The position numbers were made by a program, and so were the translations under genes. From Bacteroidales bacterium UBA5536 (GTDB taxonomy: Bacteria > Bacteroidota > Bacteroidia > Bacteroidales > F082), in NCBI GenBank assembly GCA_002426795.1, contig DINQ01000002.1:1-64000 (forward strand): DNA of 64,000 nucleotides, in the 5' to 3' direction. The first letter of the stretch is position 1, and every line of letters starts with the position of its first letter. The notes beneath the pieces are model-generated. The model did not search any database, had not been told where the DNA came from, and was given only the letters and a program-made list of their open reading frames with translations. Positions 24,714 to 35,200 of the stretch are shown here, in pieces.

Positions 24714-27029
24714 CTAGTCCAGAGTCAATTCAAATTTTGCATGCAGAGGCAAATGATCAGAAGACGTGCCAACAAAAACCTCAAAGCTTCCTGCCTCGGG
24801 CCCTATGGTGTTGTCGAGGCGATAAAATGCAAGGTCGGCCGGACTGAGGGTAAATGTGACTTCCCGGCTGTCATTTTTTCCAATCATTACTTTTTCGAAG
24901 CCTTTCAGTTGCAATACCGGGCGTGAAACACCTTTTCCAACCACATCACGAACGTAAAGCTGAACCACTTCTTCACCATTATATTTTCCTGTGTTGGAGA
25001 TGGTTGCCGAAATGGTAAGACTATCAGTTGCGCCCATTTTATCTGCACTCAATTCAAGATTGCTATACGCGAAAGTTGTGTAGCTCAAGCCATATCCAAA
25101 GGCGAAAAGGGGTTCATTGGGGATATCTCTGTATTGGCTGATGAAGCCGTTTGGATCAGGATTGGTGGGGCGACCCGTGGGTAAGTGCTCATAATAGACA
25201 GGGATTTGACCCACATGGTAAGGGAAGGAGGCCGGTAGCTTTGCCGAAGGATTATAGTCTCCAAACAACACATCGGCAATGGCATTACCCGATTCGGAAC
25301 CTAAAAGCCAACAGTTGAGGATGGCATCGGCATGATCCACCACATCGGTGAGAACCAAAGGCCTGCCGGCTAGCAAAGTGAGCACAACCGGTTTTCCGGT
25401 TTTCTCTATTTCTTTGAGCAAGTCTAATTGAAGGCCTTTCAGAGAAATATCAGCATAGCTGCGACACTCACCCGACATATAAGCTGTTTCGCCCAGAGCT
25501 ACAACAACGATGTCAGCTTTTTTGGCCACCTGTATGGCTTCGGCAAATCCGCTGCGGTCAGTATTGTTGATTTCAACTTTGGTGAAGAATCCGTGCGGGT
25601 AATTGGTCGTAAGCTTGCAACCTTCGGCATAAAGCACTTCGAAACGGGTTCCGGCTGCAGCTTTGATGCCTTCGAGCAGCGAAACAGCAGTAAAAGGATC
25701 GGCCTTGGCTCTCCAGTTGCCCAATGGGGCATCTTTGTCGTTGGCCAGCGGACCAATAACAGCGATACGCTTGGTGTTTTGGGTTATCGGTAAAGTTTGC
25801 CGGTCGTTTTTAAGCAAAACAATTGACTTTTTGGCAATGTCGCGTGCTGCCTGTAAATGACCGGGATGTAATGTCAGCGAGTCTTGCAATGCTTTGTTGT
25901 GGTATTGATAAGGGTCAGAAAACAGTCCGAGTTGAAATTTTACACGCAGGATGCGGCTCACCATTTCATCAATTTGTGCCATGCTGATCTTACCTTCGTC
26001 AATCAGCTGCTTGCCATAATCGAGGTACAGACTGCCCATCATATCCATGTCGACGCCTGCCTGCAAGCCGTAATAGGCTGCGTCAATGGGTGATTTGGCA
26101 CTTCTGTGGTCGATCAGCTCTGGAACGGAAGTCCAGTCGGAAACAACAAAACCTTTGAACCCCCATTGATTCCGGAGGATTTCAGTTTGCAGCCTGTGAT
26201 CTCCGGAAGCCGGCACCCCGCCGTTTGTATTAAAAGCTGACATCACAGTTGCCGCTCCGGCATCAATAGCAGCTTTGAAAGGAGGGAGATAAACGTCGTA
26301 CAAGCTTCGGTCCGACATGTCAACCGTATTGTACTCGCGTCCTCCTTCTGGAGCGCCATAGGCAGCAAAATGCTTCACACAGGCAGCAATGGTGTTTGCA
26401 TCCGAAAGGTCATTGCCCTGAAAGCCTTTTATCCGGGCTTTTGCAGCTTCTTTGCCAAGAAACACATCTTCTCCGGCACCTTCCATAATTCTGCCCCAAC
26501 GCGGATCGCGCGAAATATCGACCATGGGAGCAAAAGTCCAGTTCAAACCGTTGGCTGCGGCTTCAATAGCTGCAATTCGGGCCGATTGTCTCATGGCTGT
26601 ACGGTCGAAACTGGCTGCATCAGCCAACGGAATAGGGAACATCGTTTTGAAACCATGAATCACATCAAAACCAAACATCAGCGGAATGCCGAGTCTTGAC
26701 TCTTCAACGGCGATTTTTTGAAGTCGCATGGTTTCTTCTGCTCCCACCACATTCAAAAAACTCCCCACCTGGCCCTGTCTGATCTTTTCGTCATAATTCT
26801 TGTTATGCTCAATGTTTTCGCCGCTTCCGGTCGAAAGATAAGGGTCGGAGAATTGATTCAGCTGGCCCAGCTTTTCTTCAAGGGTCATTTTCGACAGCAA
26901 AGCGTCGATTTTGGGTTGCAAATCATCCTTTGCAACATGGGGTTTCTCAGATGTTGAACAACTCCAGCTGAGGACCAGCAAGAGAAAGCCAGCGAGAAAA
27001 CCTGATTTCAAAAAAACGTTTCGTAGCAT
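24714..27029 (-). CDS. bglX: GH3 beta-glucosidase, lipoprotein (BglX-like)
   Basis: 771 residues. The lipoprotein signal ends in lipobox LSWSC, so the enzyme is tethered in the periplasm or outer membrane. The GH3 barrel (about 35-390) includes KHFAAYG and the nucleophile Asp in KGFVVSDWTSVPEL; the second alpha/beta domain (about 400-600) follows; a fibronectin type III-like domain closes it (VVQLYVRDVVGKGVSRPVLQLKGFEKV). BglX-type enzymes remove terminal beta-linked glucose from oligosaccharides. The gene lies 12 bp after the cellobiose phosphorylase gene in the same operon. Confidence 0.93.
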   Translation of the reverse strand: MLRNVFLKSGFLAGFLLLVLSWSCSTSEKPHVAKDDLQPKIDALLSKMTLEEKLGQLNQFSDPYLSTGSGENIEHNKNYDEKIRQGQVGSFLNVVGAEETMRLQKIAVEESRLGIPLMFGFDVIHGFKTMFPIPLADAASFDRTAMRQSARIAAIEAAANGLNWTFAPMVDISRDPRWGRIMEGAGEDVFLGKEAAKARIKGFQGNDLSDANTIAACVKHFAAYGAPEGGREYNTVDMSDRSLYDVYLPPFKAAIDAGAATVMSAFNTNGGVPASGDHRLQTEILRNQWGFKGFVVSDWTSVPELIDHRSAKSPIDAAYYGLQAGVDMDMMGSLYLDYGKQLIDEGKISMAQIDEMVSRILRVKFQLGLFSDPYQYHNKALQDSLTLHPGHLQAARDIAKKSIVLLKNDRQTLPITQNTKRIAVIGPLANDKDAPLGNWRAKADPFTAVSLLEGIKAAAGTRFEVLYAEGCKLTTNYPHGFFTKVEINNTDRSGFAEAIQVAKKADIVVVALGETAYMSGECRSYADISLKGLQLDLLKEIEKTGKPVVLTLLAGRPLVLTDVVDHADAILNCWLLGSESGNAIADVLFGDYNPSAKLPASFPYHVGQIPVYYEHLPTGRPTNPDPNGFISQYRDIPNEPLFAFGYGLSYTTFAYSNLELSADKMGATDSLTISATISNTGKYNGEEVVQLYVRDVVGKGVSRPVLQLKGFEKVMIGKNDSREVTFTLSPADLAFYRLDNTIGPEAGSFEVFVGTSSDHLPLHAKFELTLD

Positions 27030-27041
27030 AATATTTGGGTT

Positions 27042-29465
27042 TTATGATGTTATTGTAACCAATACTTCAAAGGTTTCTCCGGTTTCGGGGCAGGGCAGTG
27101 GACCTGTCCATTTATGACCGTTAACCTGGCATTGGATTGAATTTCCACCTTGGTTATGAATATGGATATGGTAAGTATTTCCCCGGAATTTGCGGCTTGC
27201 TGAAACATGGCCAATGCTTGCCGGCAGTTTTGGTTCAACAAGCAGTCCTTCATAATCTGGTCTGATGCCCAATATATACTGACTGATGGCATAAAAATTC
27301 CAGGCTGCAGTACCGGTCAACCATGAATTTTTTGCTTCACCGGGTTTGGCGGCATCTTTTCCGGCCACCATTTGCGCATAAACATATGGTTCGGTCTTGT
27401 GTAGTTCGCTGATGTCTTCCAGATACGCAGGGGCGATTCTTTTGTAATAATCGAAGGCTTTATCGGTATGGCCTAGCATGCTCTCGGCGATGATAATCCA
27501 TGGGTTGTTGTGACAAAATATACCTGCGTTTTCCTTGTAGCCAGGCGGATAAGAACTGATCTCGCCCAAATGAAGCTGATAGCTTGTGTAGGCAGGATTA
27601 AGCAGTACGATTCCATGCGAAGTAGCCAGCCTTTGCTCGACATTTTTCAGGGCAAGTTCGGCCCTCCCGTCGTTGTGACCAATTCCGGCCATGATGCAAA
27701 AGCCTTGTGGTTCGATATAAATTTGTCCCTCCTCGTTTTCGTGACTCCCCACCTTATTTCCGTAATAATCATAGGCGCGTAAAAACCATTCTCCGTCCCA
27801 TCCGTGTGCATCGATGGCTGCTTTCATCTTGTCGATTTCTGCTTGAGCCCGATCCGCATCAGAATGGCGATGTGTCAGTTCGCACATACGGACAAACTCC
27901 CCGCCAAAGAGCACAAACATCCCTGCAATCATGATTGATTCGGCTGTTCGACCTGTTTGGTTTTCAGTGGTTTGGAAAGACTCGCCAGGCTGGTCTGAAA
28001 AACAATTCAGGTTCAGGCAGTCGTTCCAGTCGGCACGCCCAATCAGTGGCAATTGATGTGGCCCGAGGTTTTCAACCACATGATAAAAGGCTCTTTTCAC
28101 ATGTTCAAACATGCTTACTTTGGGTCCGTTCAGATCAAAAGGAGCGGTTTCTTCAAGCAAAGACCAGTCTCCGGTTTCTTTTAGATAGGCCGAGACCGAA
28201 AAAATCAGCCATAAAGGATCATCGTTGAAGTTGCCTCCTATTTCATGGTTTCCTTTTTTTGTCAGGGGCTGGTATTGGTGATAGGCACTACCATCAGGCA
28301 ATTGTGTCGAAGCCAGGTCAATGATGCGTTGACGGGCCCGGCCCGGGCTGTGATGCACCATTCCGACGATATCCTGGTTTGAGTCCCGAAAGCCCATGCC
28401 GCGGCCAATTCCAGATTCAAAATAGGATGTGCTCCGCGAAAAGAAGTAGGTGATCATGCACTGATATTGGTTCCAGGTGTTCACCATACGGTCGAGTTTC
28501 TGATCGTTGGAGTGAATGTTGAGGTGGCCCAGCAGTTCAGCATAAAACTGCTTCAGTTCGTTTAACGCCCTGTCAACTTGTTCAGAAGTTTCGAACTGAC
28601 TGATCATCTTTTTTGCTTTTGCCTTGTTGAGAATACCCGGCGAGACAAACTTCTCATGAGGTTCATTTTCGGCGTATCCAAGCACAAATACGAAATCTTT
28701 GCTTTCGTTGGCTTGGAGCTTCAGTTCAATAAAATGGGAAGCAACAGGCGACCAACCGTGCGCAATGGTGTTACCGCTACTGCCATTTTTAACCATTTCG
28801 GGCTGTTCAAAGCCATTGTACAAACCAAGAAATGTTTCCCGATCGGTATCAAACCCATTAATCGGGGTGTTTACTGCGTAAAAAGCATAATGATTGCGAC
28901 GCTCGCGGTATTCTGTTTTATGGTAAATACAAGAGCCTTCAACCTCTACTTCTCCTGTATTGAAATTCCGCTGATAGTTTGTTGAATCGTCGAGGGCATC
29001 CCACAAGGCCCATTCAGCAAACGAATGCAGCTTGATGCTTTTGCTTTGACTGCTTTTGTTGGTAAGCCGCACACGCATCACTTCTCCGTCGAAACCGAGT
29101 GGCACAAAATACAGCACCTCAGCTTCCAGATTTTTCAACGCGCTTTTGATGACAGAATATCCCATACCATGCCTGCATTGGTAAGTATCGGGCTCGGTTT
29201 TTACAGGTTTCCATCCGGGTGACCAAATGGTGCCAGCATCATTGATATAGAAGTATTTGCCTCCGTCATCGATGGGGACATTGTTGTATCGGTACCGTGT
29301 GATGCGACGTTGACGTGCATCTTTGTAAAAACTATAGCCCCCGCCGGTGTTGGATAATATGCTGAAAAAACTTCCTGTCCCAAGATAGTTGATCCATGGG
29401 TAGGGCGTTCGTGGATTGGTAATAACATATTCGCGCTTGTCATCGTCGAAGTGACCGAATTTCAT
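27042..29465 (-). CDS. GH94 cellobiose phosphorylase
   Basis: 807 residues, the normal size, with no signal peptide. The opening DDKREYVITNPRTPYPWINYLG and GRGMGFRDSNQD (about 354-365) match cellobiose phosphorylase rather than cellodextrin or chitobiose phosphorylases, and the catalytic acid is Asp482 in GRADWNDCLN. It splits cellobiose with phosphate to glucose and glucose 1-phosphate, saving one ATP per disaccharide compared with hydrolysis. It lies between the sugar symporter and the GH3 gene, which fits intracellular use of imported cellobiose. Laminaribiose or related disaccharides cannot be excluded. Confidence 0.9.
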   Translation of the reverse strand: MKFGHFDDDKREYVITNPRTPYPWINYLGTGSFFSILSNTGGGYSFYKDARQRRITRYRYNNVPIDDGGKYFYINDAGTIWSPGWKPVKTEPDTYQCRHGMGYSVIKSALKNLEAEVLYFVPLGFDGEVMRVRLTNKSSQSKSIKLHSFAEWALWDALDDSTNYQRNFNTGEVEVEGSCIYHKTEYRERRNHYAFYAVNTPINGFDTDRETFLGLYNGFEQPEMVKNGSSGNTIAHGWSPVASHFIELKLQANESKDFVFVLGYAENEPHEKFVSPGILNKAKAKKMISQFETSEQVDRALNELKQFYAELLGHLNIHSNDQKLDRMVNTWNQYQCMITYFFSRSTSYFESGIGRGMGFRDSNQDIVGMVHHSPGRARQRIIDLASTQLPDGSAYHQYQPLTKKGNHEIGGNFNDDPLWLIFSVSAYLKETGDWSLLEETAPFDLNGPKVSMFEHVKRAFYHVVENLGPHQLPLIGRADWNDCLNLNCFSDQPGESFQTTENQTGRTAESIMIAGMFVLFGGEFVRMCELTHRHSDADRAQAEIDKMKAAIDAHGWDGEWFLRAYDYYGNKVGSHENEEGQIYIEPQGFCIMAGIGHNDGRAELALKNVEQRLATSHGIVLLNPAYTSYQLHLGEISSYPPGYKENAGIFCHNNPWIIIAESMLGHTDKAFDYYKRIAPAYLEDISELHKTEPYVYAQMVAGKDAAKPGEAKNSWLTGTAAWNFYAISQYILGIRPDYEGLLVEPKLPASIGHVSASRKFRGNTYHIHIHNQGGNSIQCQVNGHKWTGPLPCPETGETFEVLVTITS

Positions 29466-29494
29466 ATATTCTATCTTTTGTAATGTTCGTTTTT

Positions 29495-31114
29495 TCAGGA
29501 ATCAGCAAGAATCTCCTTTTTTCTTCGCGTTGATAATGAAGATGTTATCTCAGTCATCCTTTCTTTACTCAGTGGATATAAAGTCATTAGTACTGCCGCA
29601 ATCAATGCTACCAACGAAGGTGTCCAGCTGAAAAGCATTGTAATACCCGGAATGGCTGCTTGTATGGCAGATGCGTCCTGACCATTGTAGTGATAGGCGC
29701 CAAGTACCAGGCCGATCAGCGCACCGGCGATTCCTCCGCCAAATTTCGTTGCAAAAGAGCCAGCCGAATAAACAAGACCTGTTGCCCGGCGGCCAGTAAT
29801 AAATTCGGAATAATCGGCAGCATCTCCCAACATGGCAAAAAACAGTGTAGGTAAAATGGCTGAGGCAAATTCAGAGAGCATCCCCAATGTAAAAATGAAA
29901 GCCAAATCAACAGGTTTGCAATAGATCAGCAAGGCATTGGTGAGGCCTGAAAAAATCAGTGCAGTGATAAATAAGTTGCGTTTTCCCATCAAATTACCGA
30001 GCAGCCCGGCAATCATAGCCCCGGCAATAGAAGCCAGCATCAAACCAACCAGATATGAGCCTGCAAGTAATTGATTGTTAAGATAGTGTGTGAAATAGAT
30101 TACAACAATTCCCTGCTTGATAGAGTTGTAAACATTGAACAGCAAGCCAATTACCAGAAGAATGATCCATGGACGGTTTTTCATCAGATCGATAAGATCT
30201 TGTTTGATATTGGGTTTTTGGTTTTTTGGGGGCTCAACACGCTCTTTTGTGCTGTAAAAAGTGATGAGCATAAACAATGCCAGGAAGCCCGACATCAGGT
30301 AGATGGACCGGCTGTATCCTTTTTTCTGGTCGATAAGTAAAATGTTTTTGGTGGTAATTTCAGGTTCTCCTTCCACCAGAAAGAGGTAATCCGTACCGGC
30401 TTTCATCGAAAAACTTAAGGCTGTGCCCGGGCTCATTATGGTCGTTGAGTCGCGTGTTTCAACAAGTGTAAAAACAGCTACGCCATCCCTGGTTTTGAGC
30501 TGAACATTTTCAACATTTTGCGGAACAGAAACGATGAGACTGAATTTTTCGGCATCCAGTTGGGTAATGCGCATGTCGGGATTTACATTCCCGAAATGGG
30601 TTACCAACAATAAGAGCGCACCCTGAACGATCATTCCACCGGCAAAGGCACCCACCATGCGGTAAGAACCAATGACAGTTCGTTCCTTGTCATTTCCGGT
30701 AATCACAGCCATGAGGGCGCCGTAAGGAATGTTGTTTGCTGTGTAGATTAAGGTAAATACGATATAGGTTATGTAGGCATAGACGATTTTTCCGGTAACG
30801 GATATCTGGGGAGTTGTAAATAAAAGCGACAACGAAATGGCCAGGGGAAAGGCTGTCCAGCGAATCCAGGGCCTGAATTTGCCATGTTTGGTGCTGGTTC
30901 GGTCGCAAATAATGCCCATGATCACATCGGTGATGCCGTCGCTAAACCGGGCTACCAACATCAGTAAGCCCACAGTTACCGGACTTATGCCAAACACGTC
31001 AGTATAAAAGACAAAAAGAAAAGTAGCCACTCCACGCCAGGCGATATTGGCTGCACCATCGCCCAATGCGTACCCGATTTTCTCTTTTATTGAAACTTTT
31101 TCCAGTTCGATCAT
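29495..31114 (-). CDS. GPH-family sugar:cation symporter with large periplasmic insert
   Basis: 539 residues, about 80-90 more than typical family members. The N-terminal hallmark (EKIGYALGDGAANIAWRGV), FSDGITDVIMGIICDRTSTKHGKFRPWI and TANNIPYGALMAVITGNDKERT identify the glycoside-pentoside-hexuronide:cation family with 12 helices. Between helices 5 and 6, in what should be a periplasmic loop, lies an extra beta-rich soluble segment of about 90 residues (about 174-266) that the family usually lacks. Position between the regulator and the phosphorylase indicates cellobiose or gluco-oligosaccharide import. Confidence 0.9.
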   Translation of the reverse strand: MIELEKVSIKEKIGYALGDGAANIAWRGVATFLFVFYTDVFGISPVTVGLLMLVARFSDGITDVIMGIICDRTSTKHGKFRPWIRWTAFPLAISLSLLFTTPQISVTGKIVYAYITYIVFTLIYTANNIPYGALMAVITGNDKERTVIGSYRMVGAFAGGMIVQGALLLLVTHFGNVNPDMRITQLDAEKFSLIVSVPQNVENVQLKTRDGVAVFTLVETRDSTTIMSPGTALSFSMKAGTDYLFLVEGEPEITTKNILLIDQKKGYSRSIYLMSGFLALFMLITFYSTKERVEPPKNQKPNIKQDLIDLMKNRPWIILLVIGLLFNVYNSIKQGIVVIYFTHYLNNQLLAGSYLVGLMLASIAGAMIAGLLGNLMGKRNLFITALIFSGLTNALLIYCKPVDLAFIFTLGMLSEFASAILPTLFFAMLGDAADYSEFITGRRATGLVYSAGSFATKFGGGIAGALIGLVLGAYHYNGQDASAIQAAIPGITMLFSWTPSLVALIAAVLMTLYPLSKERMTEITSSLSTRRKKEILADS

Positions 31115-31139
31115 ATGCGGCGATGGATGTGTGTAAGTG

Positions 31140-31874
31140 CTAATAGGAAAGGCTTAATCGTTCTTTCTTTGTTCTTTCGTATACATCCTTGCTAAAAATG
31201 AATACCTGTGCCGAACGCCGTGCAGTTGTTTTTCTTCTTTCATCCAGCGGAATCACATATTTCATCTGTGATACTTTTTTCCAGAAATTTCTCCGGTCTA
31301 TTTCGGTATTAAGTATCGCCTCATACAAGCCTTGCAACTCGGACAAGGTGAATTTTTCCGGTAGCATCTCAAAGCCAACAGGCTCGCGAAATATTTTGTT
31401 TCTGAGGTACTCAAGAGCCAGTTTGATCATTTCTGCATGGTCGTAACCCAATTCGGGCAGGTCTGCCACCGGAAACCAGCTGGTAAAGTCGTGCTGCTTG
31501 TCTGGTTTTACCAGGGTGCTGTCTACCAGTGAGTAATAGCAAACAGACACTACGTGGTCGCTGACCATGGGATACATATGCTTAATCCACAATTGGTCCT
31601 TGGCATTCTTTAAGCGGTCGGTGTTTCCGAAAGTGTGAAACTGTTCGAGGTAGATGTTTTTTAGGCCGGTTTTTTCAAGCAGCACCCTTTTAGCGGCGTC
31701 ATCAACGTTTTCGCCGACCATCACATGATGCCCCTGAAGGGTGTAGTCGTTAATCAAGGTCTCATCCGTCTCGGGATCTTTTAAAACCCTCTTGGTTAGT
31801 AACACATTCAGGCTCTGTTTGTTAAACCCGAAAATTACACAATCTACCGAAAGATTACCGATAATTGTTTCCAT
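31140..31874 (-). CDS. Nudix-domain transcriptional regulator (NrtR/AraR-like)
   Basis: 244 residues. An N-terminal Nudix fold (about 1-145) is followed by a winged helix (about 150-225, PEKFTLSELQGLYEAILNTEIDRRNFWKKV). The Nudix box GHHVMVGENVDDAAKRVLLEKTGL is degenerate: the metal-binding Glu residues of REuxEE are Val and Lys, so it should bind a ligand without hydrolysing it, as in sugar-sensing Bacteroidota members such as AraR. It is the first gene of the glucoside operon and faces susC, so it is the obvious local regulator. A palindrome sits at its own predicted transcription start. Confidence 0.88.
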   Translation of the reverse strand: METIIGNLSVDCVIFGFNKQSLNVLLTKRVLKDPETDETLINDYTLQGHHVMVGENVDDAAKRVLLEKTGLKNIYLEQFHTFGNTDRLKNAKDQLWIKHMYPMVSDHVVSVCYYSLVDSTLVKPDKQHDFTSWFPVADLPELGYDHAEMIKLALEYLRNKIFREPVGFEMLPEKFTLSELQGLYEAILNTEIDRRNFWKKVSQMKYVIPLDERRKTTARRSAQVFIFSKDVYERTKKERLSLSY

Positions 31875-31897
31875 AATAGTGTATTAAATACGCATTG

Positions 31898-31926
31898 CAA
31901 ATATAATGACTTTATTTTCCAATCAA
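31898..31926 (-). promoter_or_regulatory. Promoter of the Nudix regulator operon
   Basis: On the minus strand TTG (31926-31924), 18-nt spacer, TATATTTG (31905-31898), a full TAnnTTTG match. The predicted start near 31891 coincides with the 11-bp palindrome 31881-31891, which suggests autoregulation. Confidence 0.6.
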
Positions 31927-32167
31927 CCTGAAGTTCATTTTGATTCATTCGCTCAAGATAAAAATCTTTTTCGAGCCACTCAACTCAGCACGCAATTGGT
32001 AGAAAATCGATTTGATGAAAAAAATTCATAACAAACAGGTAAACAATGTTATACAATTAATATTTTCCTGTTTAACTTTTTATAATTGATCATGGAAAAC
32101 CCTGTTTTGGAAAATCTCGCCTTCTTATTTAGAATGAATATGTATTACATTAAATTCAAAAAAAACA

Positions 32168-32197
32168 TTGATTCGCTTTATAAAATGTGTATGTTTG
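32168..32197 (+). promoter_or_regulatory. Promoter of susC
   Basis: TTG at 32168-32170, 19-nt spacer, TATGTTTG at 32190-32197. The in-frame ATG at 32187 lies inside this promoter, so the true start is 32277, leaving a leader of about 73 nt. Confidence 0.7.
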
Positions 32198-32276
32198 CAA
32201 TTGTGTAAAAAGTACACATAAAAATAACTTAAAATTGAACCAAAATTCATTTCAAACGAAACCAAAATCAACGCCT

Positions 32277-35200
32277 ATGAAATCAGATGATTACAAAAAG
32301 TACAGAGTCAATTCTTATCTATATAGGAGTTTTCTTTTACTTGGATTGGTGCTTTTATTTGTAGTTAATACATCTTACGCACAGAGCACCTTTGTTTACA
32401 GTGGAACTGTTCAGGATGAGTCGGGAATTCCCCTTCCCGGTGTCAATGTTGTCCAATCAGGAACAACGAATGGCACTTTAACCGACCTGAACGGGGGTTT
32501 CGAACTGAATGCAGCTTCACAAAGTGTAAAAATTACATTTTCAATGGTGGGCTACATCACTTTGGAGCAGGAATTTAGTGCCGGAACAGGTATTAAAGTG
32601 GTACTCAAAGAATCGGTCATCGGGCTGGATGAGGTGCTGGTTGTTGGTTATGGCATGCAGAAAAGAGCCAACATTACAGGTGCGATTTCAAACCTCGACA
32701 GCAAAGAATTGGCTCAGTTGCCAACAACAACTGTAGGCCAATCGCTGCAGGGCCGCATTGCCGGTGTAAACGTGATCGGAAACTCTGGTTCACCAGGTTC
32801 GGGAATGCGCGTTGTTATCCGGGGAGTTGCCACAAATGGCGGTTCTAAACCTTTGTACGTGGTCGACGGAATTGCCACTGACTATATTGATAACCTGGAA
32901 CCCAATGATGTTGAATCTGTTACCATTTTAAAAGATGCTGCTTCGGCTGCTATTTATGGCGCACAGGCCGCCAACGGTGTAGTGTTGATTACTACCAAGA
33001 GTGGAAAATCAGCCATGGGAAGGGTAGTTGGTGATGGATATGGAAAAATTGAATATAGCTTCCAGGGAGGCATTCAGAGTGTTGGTAATTACACCAAACC
33101 AATGGATGCCAGTAGTTATGCCAGCTGGATCAACGAAGCGAATGTGGGTGTTACGATTCCAACAAACTCTCCTTATAATACAGACTGGATGGACGCTACC
33201 ATTCAAACCGCTCCGCTACAACGTCATTATTTGTCGTTTAGCAATGCAACCGATAAGGGTGACTATTTTATTTCAGGCGGGTACACCAAGCAAACTGGTG
33301 TAATTGGCGGCGATAAGTCAAACTACGAACGCTTTTCGATGCGGGCCAACATCAACCAGCAGGTAAAACCCTGGATCAAAATTGGTGGTAACATTGCGTA
33401 TTCTCATTTTCAACGCCAGGCAATTACCGAAGATGATGAGTTTGGAAGTATCGTTGTAAAAGCATTGGCCATGGATCCTACTACTCCTATCGTTTATACA
33501 GGAGCATTGCCCGGTTTTGCACAAACAGCCCTCGATGATGGTTATACACTTGTGCAGGATGGAAGCGGAAACTATTACGGGTTGTCCGACAATTTGAAAG
33601 GTGAAATCGCTAATCCGCTGGCTGAACTTGAGATTGCAAAAGGTTTCACCAAACAAGACAAACTTTTATTGAACGCATACCTGGTCTTGGGAGATGATAG
33701 CTGGAAAGGCTTTAAATTCACCAGCCGCACCAGCGCTGATGTGGCCAATCAGCTGTATCATACCTGGTCGCCAACATTCTGGTATTCTTCCGAAAGGCTC
33801 AATACGATTGCCAGCGTCAGAGACAATACCGATGCCTGGTATACCTGGATGTGGGAGAATTATGTTTCATACGACAAACAACTTGGCAGAGGTATGTTGA
33901 GTGCTGTAGTAGGTACTTCGGCCAAGCAGTATACCCATAAATACATCAAGACTTTTTCGGGACCAATGTTTGCTGAGGATGAAAGCTTTGCCCAACATGG
34001 AGAGACTGAAATTGACGGCAAGGTAAGTGGCAACCTGCGTGACGACCGCACTACTTCCTATTTTGCCAGAGCCACCTATGATTTTGATGGTAAATATTTG
34101 TTCAGTGCCATTATCCGTCGCGACGGAACTTCATTGTTGCATCCAGATCAACGTTGGGGCAACTTCCCGTCAGTATCGGCCGGCTGGATCATTTCAAAAG
34201 AGGACTTCTGGTCATTGAAAAACATCAGTTTCTTCAAGGTTAGAGCTTCATGGGGAACCAATGGTGACCTTTCAACTCTTGGACCAGATCAGTTCCGTTC
34301 ACTGATTACCTCTTCAGGAATCCAGTATCCTAAACCAGGTGGTGGATTTTATACTGGTGCCGAACCTGCTCTGTTGGCTAACCCTGAACTGACCTGGGCT
34401 ACAAGCGAACAAGTCGACTTTGGTATCGACATGACCATGTTTAATGACCGACTTGCTTTCAGTGTCGACCTGTTTAACAAGGTAACCAGAGACCTCCTTG
34501 TTCCCGGCACTCCGGCTCCCTCTGTTGGAAATAATGCGCCTTTTGTCAATGCAGGTGATGTAACTAACAAAGGGATCGAAATAGAAATCGGATACCGTAA
34601 TTATGACCATCCTGTGAAATTTGACCTGAGTTCAAACTTCTCATTCATGCACAATGAAGTTACTTATTTAAATCCATTGCTCGACAGGGTGAGTGGCGCT
34701 TCGGTTGGTACAGGTTGGACAGCAACCCAGCTCGAATTGGGATATCCAATTTGGTATTTCCGTGGTTACGAAACAAATGGAATTTTCCAAAACCAGGCCG
34801 AAATCGATGCTTACAAGGCAGCTAACGGCGGGCTGGCCGGCTATGATCCAGTTCCAGGTGACCCAATTGTAGTGAATACCAATGGCGACAACCTGATTAA
34901 TATCGACGACCAAACCAATATCGGAAATCCTCATCCAACCTTTATTTGGGGTGCCAACGCCAGTCTTTCCTACAAAAACTTCGACTTCAGAATGTTTTTG
35001 CAAGGCGTTCATGGCCATGATGTATTGTTGGGCTGGAACAGATATGACAGGGCAACGTCAAACAGACCACAATTCTTCTATGACGAAAGATGGACTGGCG
35101 AAGGAAGTACCAACGAAAGACCACGCGCCGATCAGGGAAATCCGTTTATTTATAACAGCGATTTAATGGTGTTTAAAGGCTCTTATTTAAAAGTGCGACA

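Larger units (their letters stand above)
31875..32276. promoter_or_regulatory. Divergent control region of the glucoside locus
   Basis: 402 bp with no gene between the Nudix regulator and susC. It contains both promoters, palindromes GTATTAAATAC (31881-31891) and ATGTATTACAT (32140-32150), which share TGTATTA-like half sites, and an inverted repeat aaacagg (32033-32039)/cctgttt (32067-32073). These are candidate operators for the Nudix regulator. Confidence 0.5.

Noticed and set aside
32187..32276. Longer N-terminus for the SusC protein
   Set aside because: The ATG at 32187 is just ahead of the -7 element TATGTTTG and upstream of the predicted transcription start; the signal peptide only makes sense from 32277.
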